A stretch of 64,000 nucleotides of DNA, taken from contig NZ_VCRO01000006.1 in assembly GCF_006007885.1 (NCBI RefSeq), forward strand, positions 1 through 64,000. The letters are read 5' to 3'. Of the stretch, positions 26,214-34,972 are shown piece by piece. Numbering within the stretch: the first letter of the stretch is position 1; every line of letters starts with the position of its first letter. A model generated the notes under the pieces. That model was given only the letters and a program-made list of their open reading frames with translations. It searched no databases and had not been told where the DNA came from. This DNA is from Alteribacter natronophilus. GTDB lineage: Bacteria; Bacillota; Bacilli; Bacillales; Salisediminibacteriaceae. The position numbers and the translations under genes were made by a program.

Positions 26214-27635
26214 ATGGCTCAGTATGAAAAGCAGGTTAAAGAGATATTGGAAGCCATCGGTGGTGAAGAGAACGTTGAGAAAGCCACTCACTGCGTGACG
26301 CGCCTGCGCATGGCGCTGAAAGACGAATCCAAAGTGGATTCGGAAAAACTTGAAAGCATCGACATCGTCAAAGGTTCTTTTTCAACGAATGGCCAGTTCC
26401 AGATCATCATCGGTCAGGGTACGGTTGATAAAGTGTACAGGGAAATGGTGGCGATGACCGATATAGGGGAATCCACCAAGGATGACGTTAAGGAAACGTC
26501 TGCTGAAAAACAGAACTGGCTGCAGCGCGGCGTGAAAATGCTCGCAGACATTTTTATCCCGATCCTGCCTGCCATTGTAACCGCCGGTCTTCTTCTCGGT
26601 ATTAACAACCTTCTTACAGGCGAAGATATTTTCTTTGAGGGATCCTCCATTGTAGCGGAGTATCCTCAGTGGGCCGGCCTGGCGGAAATGATTAATATTA
26701 TTGCCAGTGCCGCCTTCGTGTTTTTACCCGCTTTAATCGGCTGGTCGGCTGTAAAGCGGTTTGGAGGAAGCGAACTTCTCGGTATTGTTCTGGGACTGTT
26801 CCTTGTTCACCCTGATCTTCTAAATGCCTGGGCCTATGCTGAAGCTCAGGAAGCCGGTGAGGTTCCGGTCTGGAACCTGTTCGGTTTTAATATCGAAGCA
26901 ATCGGCTACCAGGGCCAGGTGCTGCCTGTTCTTGTTTCCGCGTGGGTACTTGCTAAAATTGATATATACCTTAGAAAAAGAGTTCCTGATTCCATCCAGA
27001 TGCTCGTTGTGGCTCCGGTTGCTCTTCTCGTTACAGGTTTTCTCGCATTTATCGTTATTGGACCGGTCACTTTCGCCATTGCAAATGCGATTACAGGCGG
27101 ATTCGTATGGCTCTTCTCCACCCTGCCTGCAATCGGAGGTCTCGTGTACGGTGCGGTTTACGCCCCGCTCGTAATTACAGGTATGCACCACGCATTCCTT
27201 GCAGTGGACCTGCAGCTGGTCGGAACCGGAGACGGAACGTTCCTATGGCCGATCCTGGCACTTTCCAACATCGCACAAGGATCTGCCGCTCTTGCCATTT
27301 TCTTTGCGACACGTAATGAAAACATGAAGGGACTCGCAGGTACCTCCACTGTCTCAGCCTATCTCGGTGTTACAGAGCCGGCATTGTTTGGGGTTAACCT
27401 CCGCTATAAGTTCCCGTTCATCTGTGCCATTATCGGGGCTTCAACGGCAGGTATGTTCATTACCATTAACGGCGTTCTTGCAAACTCCATCGGTGTCGGC
27501 GGTCTTCCGGGGATTTTCTCCATCATCCCTGAGTTCTGGATGTCCTTTCTCATTGGAATGGGGATCTCAATCGTTGTTCCGTTTGTCCTGACATATCTTT
27601 ATGCACAGTTTGCTTCCAAAGAGTTTAAAAAATAA
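26214..27635 (+). CDS. treP: PTS trehalose-specific EIIBC component
   Basis: 473 residues. N-terminal EIIB domain with phosphocysteine in ATHCVTRLRMAL, then an EIIC domain with about ten spans (KMLADIFIPILPAIVTAGLL, VFLPALIGWSAVKRFGGS, GMHHAFLAVDLQLVG, GVTEPALFGVNLR). The EIIC text closely follows B. subtilis TreP, and the operators upstream are TreR-like. No EIIA is present; general Crr/PtsG EIIA would serve, as in B. subtilis. The usual partners treA and treR are not next to it. GGAGG precedes the ATG. Confidence 0.88.
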   Translation: MAQYEKQVKEILEAIGGEENVEKATHCVTRLRMALKDESKVDSEKLESIDIVKGSFSTNGQFQIIIGQGTVDKVYREMVAMTDIGESTKDDVKETSAEKQNWLQRGVKMLADIFIPILPAIVTAGLLLGINNLLTGEDIFFEGSSIVAEYPQWAGLAEMINIIASAAFVFLPALIGWSAVKRFGGSELLGIVLGLFLVHPDLLNAWAYAEAQEAGEVPVWNLFGFNIEAIGYQGQVLPVLVSAWVLAKIDIYLRKRVPDSIQMLVVAPVALLVTGFLAFIVIGPVTFAIANAITGGFVWLFSTLPAIGGLVYGAVYAPLVITGMHHAFLAVDLQLVGTGDGTFLWPILALSNIAQGSAALAIFFATRNENMKGLAGTSTVSAYLGVTEPALFGVNLRYKFPFICAIIGASTAGMFITINGVLANSIGVGGLPGIFSIIPEFWMSFLIGMGISIVVPFVLTYLYAQFASKEFKK

Positions 27636-27644
27636 TGGTTTTCA

Positions 27645-27676
27645 GCCGGCTGTCTTTTACGGACAGCCGGCTTTTT
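27645..27676 (+). terminator. Terminator after treP
   Basis: Perfect 10-bp stem (27645-27654 with 27662-27671), short loop, then TTTTT. Confidence 0.88.
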
Positions 27677-27795
27677 CGTGTTTTCCCGGTTAAAGAAAAC
27701 CCTTGACTTTCCCCCACAGTCAAAATCCGTGACATAATTCCTTTTATACAGGGGAATAGGTAATCTAGATGTGCAGAGAGGAAGGGAGGACGCGG

Positions 27796-29457
27796 ATGAA
27801 AAACAATTCCATCTACCGGATTACAGTCATTGTCTTTATGTTTATCAAATTCCTGTTTCAGCTCTATATCTTCAATAAACGCCATAAAACGTGGGACTCC
27901 GCTGCACATGAAAAGTGGGAGGACCTCCTCAGGAAGCAGGCTGCAGAATACCGTGAAAAAGCGATCAGACTTGAAGGTCTTATGATTAAGGGTGGGCAGT
28001 TCCTGAGTACACGCGCCGATCTTTTTCCGGAAGTGTTTCTAAAGGAACTGGAAGACCTGATTGATCGGGTGCCGCCGGTACCGGCACGGATTTCAAGGCA
28101 GCTTCTCGAAAATGAGTGGGGCAGGAGCATCTGGGACTGGCTTGATGAAATGGGCGATCAGCCTGTTGCTTCCGCTTCAATTGGAGAGGTATACAAAGGG
28201 CGGCTACATAACGGGGACGAAGTGGCCATTAAAATCCAGCGTCACAATGTGGAAAAAATTATTAAGACGGATTTTAAAGCTCTCCGGATCATTCTCTGGA
28301 TTGCCGGCCGTTTCACAAGGTTCGGCAGACAGGCAGATCTCGGCTCTCTTCATAAAGAGCTCGTGAAAACGATGAGCGACGAACTCAACTTCTCAAAGGA
28401 ACTGAAAAACGGGGAATACTTTCAGAAACGGTTCCATGGGCATGATAATCTGAAGGTCCCCCAGTATTATGAGGACTTTTCCACGCGGCGTGTGCTTGTG
28501 ATGGAATGGATTGACGCCGAACGTGTCAACAACACCTCTTTTCTCAGAAAACACAACATTGACAGAAAAGAGCTGGCCTCCAGAGTGTTCAGGCTTTTCA
28601 TCGAGCAGCTTCTGGATGACGGAATGTTTCATGCCGACCCGCATCCGGGAAACATTCTGGTAAAAGCAGATGGCACAATTGTGGTCCTGGATTTCGGTAT
28701 GGTAGGTTCCCTGAGAAGAGAAGATGCTCTCAAGCTCAGAAAGATTGCACAGGGTTTTGTTCTCGAAGATTACTCCCTGGTCGTTAAACAGCTGGAAGAG
28801 ATGGGATTTCTTCTTCCCCACGCGAACAAGTACAAACTGCAGATGATCCTCAGACAGTCTGTGGAAACGTATCTGGATAAAGGAGTTAAACAGCTCGATC
28901 AGGAGCTTGTGGGGGAAATTTTTGAGGATCTTCAGGAACTCGTACAGGAGCAGCCGATTCAGCTGCCGGCGGAGTTTGCATTTCTTGGCAGGGCAGCATC
29001 CATTGCTCTCGGTCTCCTCACCCTTATTGACCCTGACATCGACTTTATTGCTCTTGGAAAGCCGATTGTCAAAGACTGGCTCGATGAAACCGAGGAAGAG
29101 GAAGGCAGCCTGAAATTTCAGGTTTTACGGGATTCGGCGAAACCTCTCATTTCGGTACCACGTAACTTAAATGAGTGGCTGCAGGGGCCCAAGTACGCAA
29201 GGCGGGCTGCCCGGCGGAGGGAATGGCGGCGATATGACCATCACCGTTATCTGGTCTTTGTCACCCTTGCATCCCTGACCTTTCTCCTGAGTCTTACGTT
29301 TCTCTTCATCGGGCTTCTGCAGGAAGCAGAACTTCTGATGATGACGAGTGCCGCACTGTCCGTTGCCAGCCTTACTGCCGCCTGTATTTTTCTTACCCTT
29401 CACAAGCGATGGGTTACAGGTTTCCGGCAGGCAGATTCAGATGAACCTAATGATTAA
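27796..29457 (+). CDS. ABC1/AarF/UbiB-family atypical kinase
   Basis: 553 residues from MKNNS (GGGAGGACGCGG upstream; an ATG nine codons earlier lacks a site). Family marks: KGGQFLSTRADLFPE (KxGQ motif), ASIGEVYKGRL (alanine-type nucleotide loop), VAIKIQR, FHADPHPGNILV and VVLDFGMVG (metal and catalytic site). One N-terminal and two C-terminal membrane spans anchor it. Relatives support quinone synthesis or lipid handling, often as ATPases. The following gene, a phasin-like coiled-coil protein, is a common neighbour of this family. Confidence 0.88.
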   Translation: MKNNSIYRITVIVFMFIKFLFQLYIFNKRHKTWDSAAHEKWEDLLRKQAAEYREKAIRLEGLMIKGGQFLSTRADLFPEVFLKELEDLIDRVPPVPARISRQLLENEWGRSIWDWLDEMGDQPVASASIGEVYKGRLHNGDEVAIKIQRHNVEKIIKTDFKALRIILWIAGRFTRFGRQADLGSLHKELVKTMSDELNFSKELKNGEYFQKRFHGHDNLKVPQYYEDFSTRRVLVMEWIDAERVNNTSFLRKHNIDRKELASRVFRLFIEQLLDDGMFHADPHPGNILVKADGTIVVLDFGMVGSLRREDALKLRKIAQGFVLEDYSLVVKQLEEMGFLLPHANKYKLQMILRQSVETYLDKGVKQLDQELVGEIFEDLQELVQEQPIQLPAEFAFLGRAASIALGLLTLIDPDIDFIALGKPIVKDWLDETEEEEGSLKFQVLRDSAKPLISVPRNLNEWLQGPKYARRAARRREWRRYDHHRYLVFVTLASLTFLLSLTFLFIGLLQEAELLMMTSAALSVASLTAACIFLTLHKRWVTGFRQADSDEPND

Positions 29458-29469
29458 GGAGTGGATAAC

Positions 29470-29856
29470 ATGAGTGATTTACTGAAAAAAGGATTTCTAA
29501 TCGGACTTGGTGCCGCTGTTACAAGCAAGGAAAAAGCCGAGAAGTATTTTAACGAACTGATCGTTAAAGGCAAGGTCACCCCGGACGAAGCAAACGAAAT
29601 GTTTGAAGCGTTTGAGAAAAAAGGAAACGAAACGAACGAGCAGTGGAACCGCCGCTCCAGGGAAAAAGCCCAGCAGTTTTTTGCAGACATGGATATTGCC
29701 ACAAAAACCGAGGTTGCGGCCCTTGAAGCGCGGATTAACGAACTTGAATCCCGTCTCTCCGCACTGCAGCCTGAAGCCGATGCCGGCGAGCCTGAACGGG
29801 ATCCGGCCCCGGAAGACGACCCTGTTCCGTACAGAGATCCGGATAAAAACGAGTAA
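29470..29856 (+). CDS. Phasin-like coiled-coil protein
   Basis: 128 residues from MSDLLKK, with TAAGGAG before it. A short hydrophobic N-terminus (GFLIGLGAAV) is followed by an amphipathic helix-rich region (EKAEKYFNELIVKGKVTPDE) and a heptad coil (TEVAALEARINELESRLSAL), then an acidic Pro/Asp tail. It resembles proteins called phasin family or polyhydroxyalkanoate-granule-associated. It is 12 bases from the ABC1 kinase gene, so probably a partner or membrane accessory. Exact role unknown. Confidence 0.75.
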   Translation: MSDLLKKGFLIGLGAAVTSKEKAEKYFNELIVKGKVTPDEANEMFEAFEKKGNETNEQWNRRSREKAQQFFADMDIATKTEVAALEARINELESRLSALQPEADAGEPERDPAPEDDPVPYRDPDKNE

Positions 29857-29864
29857 TACACTTT

Positions 29865-29892
29865 TAACGCTCCCTTCCCGGGGGCGTTTTTT
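29865..29892 (+). terminator. Terminator after the ABC1 kinase operon
   Basis: AACGCTCCC pairs with GGGGGCGTT (one mismatch), TTCCC loop region, followed by TTTTTT. Confidence 0.8.
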
Positions 29893-29980
29893 CATACCCA
29901 GAATCTTACACCTTATGACCCGAATAAACTCCCCAGTCGGACTAAACCTAACAGTACTGAACTTTACAGGAGGTACGTTT

Positions 29981-30232
29981 ATGAATATTTCCGAGCTTTC
30001 ATCCGGTGATCAGGTGTATGTAATCTACAGAAACCCCCACACCCAGAACGTGGCCCAGATCCAGGAGGCCACAATTGTGGATGACCCCTTCCATCCGGGG
30101 CAGATGAGTCTGTTCCTGTTTGAGGAATATTACCCGCTTACGGACGAATATGCCATGTACCGGAGCTACCAGGAAGCCGAGCACGAATACAACCAGTACT
30201 TCGACCTTCCCCAGGACGAAGACCTATACTAG
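29981..30232 (+). CDS. splA: Transcriptional regulator SplA
   Basis: 83 residues from an ATG preceded by CAGGAGGT. Similar in size and place to B. subtilis SplA, the TRAP-like protein that lowers expression of the spl operon in developing spores. Begins MNISELSSGDQVYVIYRNPH and is rich in Tyr/Glu toward the end. The gene ends 16 bases before splB. I found no convincing sigma-G promoter in the 120 bases upstream, although that is the expected regulator. Confidence 0.8.
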   Translation: MNISELSSGDQVYVIYRNPHTQNVAQIQEATIVDDPFHPGQMSLFLFEEYYPLTDEYAMYRSYQEAEHEYNQYFDLPQDEDLY

Positions 30233-30248
30233 AGGAGGACTGTAGCTC

Positions 30249-31277
30249 ATGATCAAACCCTTTATGCCGCAGCTCGTTTATATTGAACCAGGCGCACTGG
30301 AATACCCGCTCGGTGCCCAGCTGAAAAAGAAATTCGAGGACCTCGGTGTGGAGATCCGGAAAACCACTTCACACAATCAGGTGCGCAACATCCCGGGAGA
30401 AAACCACCTCCAGAAGTACCGGAACGCCAAATCCACTCTCGTCATCGGTGTACGGAAAACGCTGAAATTTGATACGTCGAAACCATCAGCAGAGTATGCG
30501 ATCCCGCTTGCTACCGGATGCATGGGACACTGCCAGTACTGTTATCTCCAGACAACAATGGGCAGTAAACCATACATCCGCACCTACGTAAACCTCGAAG
30601 AGATTTTCGACCAGGCGCAGAAATACATGGACGAAAGAGATCCCCAGGACACCAGGTTCGAAGCCTCCTGTACTTCGGATATCGTTGGAATCGACCATCT
30701 CACCCACTCCCTTAAAAAAGCCATTGAATACTTCGGCAATTCGGATAGCGGTAAACTGCGCTTCGTAACGAAGTATCACCATGTGGATCACCTTCTGGAC
30801 GCAGACCACAAAGGGAAAACAAGGTTCCGCTTCAGCGTTAATGCCGATTACGTGATCAGAAACTTTGAGCACGGCACCTCCCCTCTCGATTACCGGATTG
30901 GTGCGGCTGCCAAGGTGGCTGATGCAGATTTTCCCCTTGGATTTATTGTCGCTCCCCTCTACCTCCATGAGGGGTGGAAAGAAGGCTATGAGGAGATGTT
31001 TAAAAAGCTCGATAAAAAACTTACGAGCAAGGCGAGGGATGACCTTACCTTTGAGCTGATTCAGCACAGGTTCACCAAGCCCGCCAAACGTGTTATCCAG
31101 AAAAACTACCCTATGACCAAGCTTGAGCTCGACGAGGAAAAAAGGAAATACAAATGGGGCAAGTACGGGATTGGTAAATACGTTTACCAGAAAGATGAAC
31201 AGGAAGACCTGAAGGAAACGCTCCATGGTTACATTGAAAAGTACTTCCCGGATGCAAAACTGGAATACTTCACCTGA
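30249..31277 (+). CDS. splB: Spore photoproduct lyase
   Basis: 342 residues, same size as B. subtilis SplB. Radical-SAM motif CMGHCQYC gives cluster cysteines 91, 95 and 98, and the catalytic hydrogen-donor cysteine is Cys141 (FEASCTSD), all at the B. subtilis positions. It repairs spore photoproduct (5-thyminyl-5,6-dihydrothymine) during germination. AGAGGAGG precedes the ATG. It pairs functionally with the SASP at 2.9 kb, which steers UV damage to this lesion. Confidence 0.96.
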   Translation: MIKPFMPQLVYIEPGALEYPLGAQLKKKFEDLGVEIRKTTSHNQVRNIPGENHLQKYRNAKSTLVIGVRKTLKFDTSKPSAEYAIPLATGCMGHCQYCYLQTTMGSKPYIRTYVNLEEIFDQAQKYMDERDPQDTRFEASCTSDIVGIDHLTHSLKKAIEYFGNSDSGKLRFVTKYHHVDHLLDADHKGKTRFRFSVNADYVIRNFEHGTSPLDYRIGAAAKVADADFPLGFIVAPLYLHEGWKEGYEEMFKKLDKKLTSKARDDLTFELIQHRFTKPAKRVIQKNYPMTKLELDEEKRKYKWGKYGIGKYVYQKDEQEDLKETLHGYIEKYFPDAKLEYFT

Positions 31278-31278
31278 A

Positions 31279-31321
31279 AAAACCGCCATTCTGCTTTACT
31301 GACAGAATGGCGGTTCCTTTT
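31279..31321 (+). terminator. Terminator after splB
   Basis: Perfect 13-bp stem (31281-31293 with 31303-31315) with flanking A and T runs. Confidence 0.88.
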
Positions 31322-31356
31322 CCCCGGGGGTAAGTCGACCGAGGGGGATTAAGGCC

Positions 31357-31533
31357 GGTAAACACTAATTAACTCCGCTAAACACCAAATCAACTCCGCT
31401 AAACACCAAATCAACTCCGCTAAACACCAAATCAACTCCGCTAAACACCAAATCAACTCCGCTAAACACCAAATCAACTCCGCTAAACACCAAATCAACT
31501 CCGCTAAACACCAAATCAACTCCGCTAAACACG
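31357..31533. repeat. Array of identical 21-bp tandem repeats
   Basis: Seven identical 21-bp units fill 31378-31524, preceded by one diverged unit (31357-31377) and followed by a partial one (31525-31533). Each unit contains, on the minus strand, TAGCGGAGTTGATTTGG. The period is a multiple of three, so a spurious minus-strand frame reads (CLAELIW)n. Not a CRISPR: there are no spacers. A related 21-bp array in the other orientation lies at 36.5-36.7 kb. Confidence 0.95.
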
Positions 31534-31577
31534 AAAACACCCTTTACTCATTCAGATAGATCTCCCACTTCACTCCG

Positions 31578-32417
31578 TCAGTCTGCACTTTGCAGCGACA
31601 TCTCCCACACCCTCCTCGTCTCATTCTCGTTTACCTGGAGCCCGCTTCTTCCAGCAACCGTATTTTCCAGGGGGAGATAAACCTCAAGCATGTCACGAAG
31701 CACCCTGTCCACTTCTTCAATTGTCCTTTTTTTCATCCACCAGTGTGACAGCATCTTTCTCTGGTTTTCTGTCAGCGGACTTTTTTCACCTTCGAGCCTG
31801 GCCCAGTCCATCGGATTATTCGGTGTAAGTCCCATTTCCATCTGCCATCCAGCCGCAATGGACCAGCGTACCGCATCTACACACTGCACGGCATAATACC
31901 ACTCTCCCCGCATGGCTCGTCTGTATGATTCATGTACATAGGCAAGCGTCTTTCCGCGCCATTTTTCAGCATATTCCTCTGAGATCTCCCATCTGACCTG
32001 AAGGGACTGCTGCTGTACGGCTGCAATGAGACCTTCCGGATCATGTAAAATACTGATATCCCGCATCCAGATACCGGGGGCAAGGTCACCTGGACGGTAA
32101 TAAAAGATATCGACCTTAAAGAACCCTTCATAGTGGGCTATAGTGTACGGCATCGCGGAACCTGTATCCTCAAAGAACAGGACCCGCCCCCACCTTAAAG
32201 GCAGCTTTTTCTTTTCATTAACAAACCGCTTAAACTTCTCTTCCTTTACTACAATCCTCAAATCAAGGTCAGAGTAAAGATCTGCTGTTCCTGTAGCAAC
32301 TGATCCTCCATAAAACAGGCCGATGACGGCATCTGTCGTTTTCAGATCTTCCTCGAGGGCACGACGCACCTTGTCACGCTCTTCAGGGATGCTCCTGTCG
32401 CGGTCTGTCATGTTCAT
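31578..32417 (-). CDS. Nucleotidyltransferase-fold protein, aminoglycoside-adenylyltransferase-like
   Basis: 279 residues from MNMTDRD, with GGAGGGGGGG upstream; the longer frame runs 38 codons further without a site. The N-terminal third has the nucleotidyltransferase signature GSVATGTADLYSDLDLRI (GS...DxD metal ligands). The C-terminal helical domain (WYYAVQCVDAVRWSIAAGWQ) resembles substrate-binding parts of ANT-type enzymes. Could adenylylate a small molecule or be an uncharacterised relative; no resistance role is shown. Single gene 115 bases past the ecf transporter gene. Confidence 0.7.
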   Translation of the reverse strand: MNMTDRDRSIPEERDKVRRALEEDLKTTDAVIGLFYGGSVATGTADLYSDLDLRIVVKEEKFKRFVNEKKKLPLRWGRVLFFEDTGSAMPYTIAHYEGFFKVDIFYYRPGDLAPGIWMRDISILHDPEGLIAAVQQQSLQVRWEISEEYAEKWRGKTLAYVHESYRRAMRGEWYYAVQCVDAVRWSIAAGWQMEMGLTPNNPMDWARLEGEKSPLTENQRKMLSHWWMKKRTIEEVDRVLRDMLEVYLPLENTVAGRSGLQVNENETRRVWEMSLQSAD

Positions 32418-32532
32418 CAAAACCACCCCCCCTCCTCTTTGAGCATTATTTTTAAAGGATAATACCATAATTTTCCCCAGTGCCCAAAAGAAAAGCCTCC
32501 CCCGCAGGAACACGGACAGGAGACTTTCCACT

Positions 32533-33312
32533 TTAAAACTGATAACCGAATATATTCAGATAGCCGAAAAGGTACGAAGCGAACACCACTGCAAAAAACG
32601 CAGTAACGAATGCTGAAAAAAACATCCAGTCTTTTCGGCCGACTTTCATCTCGTGATAATGGGTGCGCCCGGTGGAACCGGTAAATCCTTTCGATTCCAT
32701 GGCGATCGCTACCCGTTCTGCTTTCCGAATGGCGTTTGCCATGAGAGGAATGGAATAACGGCGGAACTGTCGGATCCGCCCCCTGATCCCTTTTGCCCTG
32801 CCTACGCCACGGATCCGGTGCGCCTGCCGGAGAACTTCGAATTCATGCCTGAACGTAGGCAGAAACCGATAGCCGGCCAGAATACCGAACGTCAGCTTTG
32901 GCGGCAGTTTCGCCTGCTGCATCAGACTTAGCATAAATTTGGTGGAATCAGTCGTAAGCACGAACATCAGCGACAGCGCCACGATGCACAGTGACCGGAT
33001 CCCAAGGCTAACAGCCGTGATAATCGCCCCCTCTGTAATATCAAACCACAGAAATGAAAAAACGATCTCACCACCTGCAAAGCGGTCACTCGTGTAAAGC
33101 ATCGTCATCCACGAAAACCCCAGCGCAACAATGATAAAAGGGGAAAAAATCGCCAGGTACCGTTTTACCGGTATATCACTCAGAATAAACGTCATCGCCA
33201 CTGTAAAAATGAGATAGGCAAGCGGGGTGAAAATATCAAACATAAATGCCAGCAGCACCCCTGGAATCAGAATCGTCATTGCTTTGACTGAAGGATTAAC
33301 GGACGACAGCAT
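32533..33312 (-). CDS. ykoC: ECF transporter transmembrane subunit (EcfT, YkoC)
   Basis: 259 residues with five or six spans. EcfT coupling helices are visible: LRQAHRIRGVGR and IAMESKGFTGSTGRTHYHEM (the Ala-x-x-x-x-GF type motif that contacts the ATPases). It starts inside the end of ykoD (17-base overlap) with GGGGAGA upstream. Last gene of the riboswitch-controlled ykoFEDC operon. It links YkoD to the substrate-binding subunit YkoE. Confidence 0.92.
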   Translation of the reverse strand: MLSSVNPSVKAMTILIPGVLLAFMFDIFTPLAYLIFTVAMTFILSDIPVKRYLAIFSPFIIVALGFSWMTMLYTSDRFAGGEIVFSFLWFDITEGAIITAVSLGIRSLCIVALSLMFVLTTDSTKFMLSLMQQAKLPPKLTFGILAGYRFLPTFRHEFEVLRQAHRIRGVGRAKGIRGRIRQFRRYSIPLMANAIRKAERVAIAMESKGFTGSTGRTHYHEMKVGRKDWMFFSAFVTAFFAVVFASYLFGYLNIFGYQF

Positions 33313-34972
33313 GAGGCTTCTCCCCTTTCACCGCCTGCTGTATACGTGCCCTGAACGGCAGGCGGAGTCTTGCTCCTGCCACCAGATCGGGCCTGTTCCA
33401 GAGCTTATCCGGGGAACCGCTGAAAGCAATCGTACCGCTGCTGATCACACAGACTCTTTCGCAGTACCGGTCAACCAGGTCCATGTCATGAGTGACAAAA
33501 ACAACGGCCGTGCCGGACTGCTGGAGACTGCTGATAATTTTCATCAGTTCATCGGTTGTCCTGGCATCCTGACCGAATGTAGGTTCATCAAACAAAAGCA
33601 GTTCCGGTGTATCGTCAAGCATCGAGGCCACGCTGAGGCGGCGCTTCTGTCCTCCGCTCAGTGAAAACGGGTTGCTGTACTTTTTACCGGAGAGATGGAA
33701 TTTCGTCATCAGCTCTTTTGCCCGCTGCTCCATGACCGGTTCTCCTGCGCCGTTCAGCTTCATCCCAAACGTAATCTCATCATAAACCGTATCGGTAATA
33801 AACTGATGCTCCGGGTTCTGAAAGACGAATCCGAGCTGCCTGCGAAGATCTTTTTCGTCCCACTTTTCGAACGCTTTGTCCAGAAACGTCCGGCTGCCCG
33901 AAGATGGCTTTAAAAGTCCCGCCATAAGCTGCAGGAGTGTGGATTTCCCGGCCCCGTTTTCCCCGGCAATCGCCAGGAACTCTCCCTGTCTAATTTCCAG
34001 TGATACGTCCTTTAATACAGACTTCTTTTTTCTTGAAAAAGCAACCTGATTTAGTGACAGAATCGTTCCCGAACTCCCTGGCATCGCCGGAGATTTATGC
34101 TCTGATGCTGCAGGGTCAGGCACCCGCCCGCTGACCAGGTCAGCCTCGCTGAGCGGGCGGCCGGGGATCCCATTTTCCACGGCGGTCTTTACAACCTTGG
34201 GAAGGTGGATACCTTCCGCCTTAAGTTCCTGGAAACGATCGTAAAAAACACTGTCAGGCGCACCTTCCAGAAACAGCCGGCCTTCGCTATTTACAGCGAG
34301 GACCCTGTCCGTCTGCTCAACCCAGTCATCAAGCTGATGTTCAATTACCAGTACACTCATGTTCCAGTCTTCTTTCAGACGGCTGATCAAATCGATAAAC
34401 ATTTTCCTTGAGGCCGGATCGAGATTTGCCGTCGGCTCATCAAGAATCAGAAGATCCGGGTTAAGAAGGAGAACAGAGGCAAGGGCAATTTTCTGCTTTT
34501 CCCCGCCGGAAAGCTCATGAATATTTCGGTAGCGGTACTCCGTCATGCCCGTTGCTTCAAGCACTTCCTCCATCCTGCCATCCATTTCTCCCCGGGGGGT
34601 ATGAAGGTTTTCGAGGGTAAAAGCCAGCTCGTTTTCCACCGTAATCATGCAGAACTGACTTTCCGGATCCTGAAAGACAACGCCGATCTGCTGATTGAGT
34701 TCCCCGTCTCTGTATGACGCTGTATCGCTGCCCTTAAAGCGGATCGTTCCCTTGGTCCACCCTTCAACCGCCGCAGGATAAAGGCGGTTGAGGCAGAGTG
34801 CCAGTGTGCTTTTACCGGATCCGCTCGGCCCCATCAGCAGAACTGTTTCACCGCGCTGAATATTAAAAGACAGGTCATTCAGAACAGGAGCCTCTTTTTC
34901 TTCAAAACCGAACGAAAAGGATGAAACGTCCACAAGGGGCTGTATATCATCTTTACGCTGATTTCTTTTCAC
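33296..34972 (-). CDS. ykoD: ECF transporter double ATPase (YkoD)
   Basis: About 558 residues as two ABC ATPases in tandem. Domain 1: GPSGSGKSTLALCL, LSGGEKQKIALASVLL, LLILDEPTANLD. Domain 2: GENGAGKSTLLQL, LSGGQKRRLSVASML, LLLFDEPTFGQD. The chosen start is GTG at 34972, which overlaps ykoE by 20 bases; the ATG 22 codons earlier lies deeper inside ykoE without a site. The linker between domains (about residues 250-310) is longer than in B. subtilis YkoD. Powers uptake of a thiamine precursor. Confidence 0.9.
   Translation of the reverse strand: MKRNQRKDDIQPLVDVSSFSFGFEEKEAPVLNDLSFNIQRGETVLLMGPSGSGKSTLALCLNRLYPAAVEGWTKGTIRFKGSDTASYRDGELNQQIGVVFQDPESQFCMITVENELAFTLENLHTPRGEMDGRMEEVLEATGMTEYRYRNIHELSGGEKQKIALASVLLLNPDLLILDEPTANLDPASRKMFIDLISRLKEDWNMSVLVIEHQLDDWVEQTDRVLAVNSEGRLFLEGAPDSVFYDRFQELKAEGIHLPKVVKTAVENGIPGRPLSEADLVSGRVPDPAASEHKSPAMPGSSGTILSLNQVAFSRKKKSVLKDVSLEIRQGEFLAIAGENGAGKSTLLQLMAGLLKPSSGSRTFLDKAFEKWDEKDLRRQLGFVFQNPEHQFITDTVYDEITFGMKLNGAGEPVMEQRAKELMTKFHLSGKKYSNPFSLSGGQKRRLSVASMLDDTPELLLFDEPTFGQDARTTDELMKIISSLQQSGTAVVFVTHDMDLVDRYCERVCVISSGTIAFSGSPDKLWNRPDLVAGARLRLPFRARIQQAVKGEKPHAVVR

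Noticed and set aside
26086-26298. 70-codon ORF upstream of and overlapping treP
   Set aside because: Its ribosome site is too far, it runs out of frame into treP, and the protein has no recognisable feature.
29880-29980. Sigma-G promoter upstream of splA
   Set aside because: A GAATA at about 29921 could be a -35, but no matching CATWHTA-like -10 lies at the right spacing.
30486-31289. 267-codon ORF antisense to splB
   Set aside because: splB is certain from its cysteine positions; the antisense frame has no start context.
31357-31533. Possible CRISPR array
   Set aside because: Units are contiguous 21-bp direct repeats with no spacers, and no cas genes are near.
31349-31540. Minus-strand ORF encoding (CLAELIW)n
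   Set aside because: It exists only because the repeat period is a multiple of three; GTG start without a proper ribosome site.
31578-32417. Calling the nucleotidyltransferase a streptomycin or kanamycin resistance gene
   Set aside because: Only the general nucleotidyltransferase motif is seen; the substrate domain does not identify a drug.
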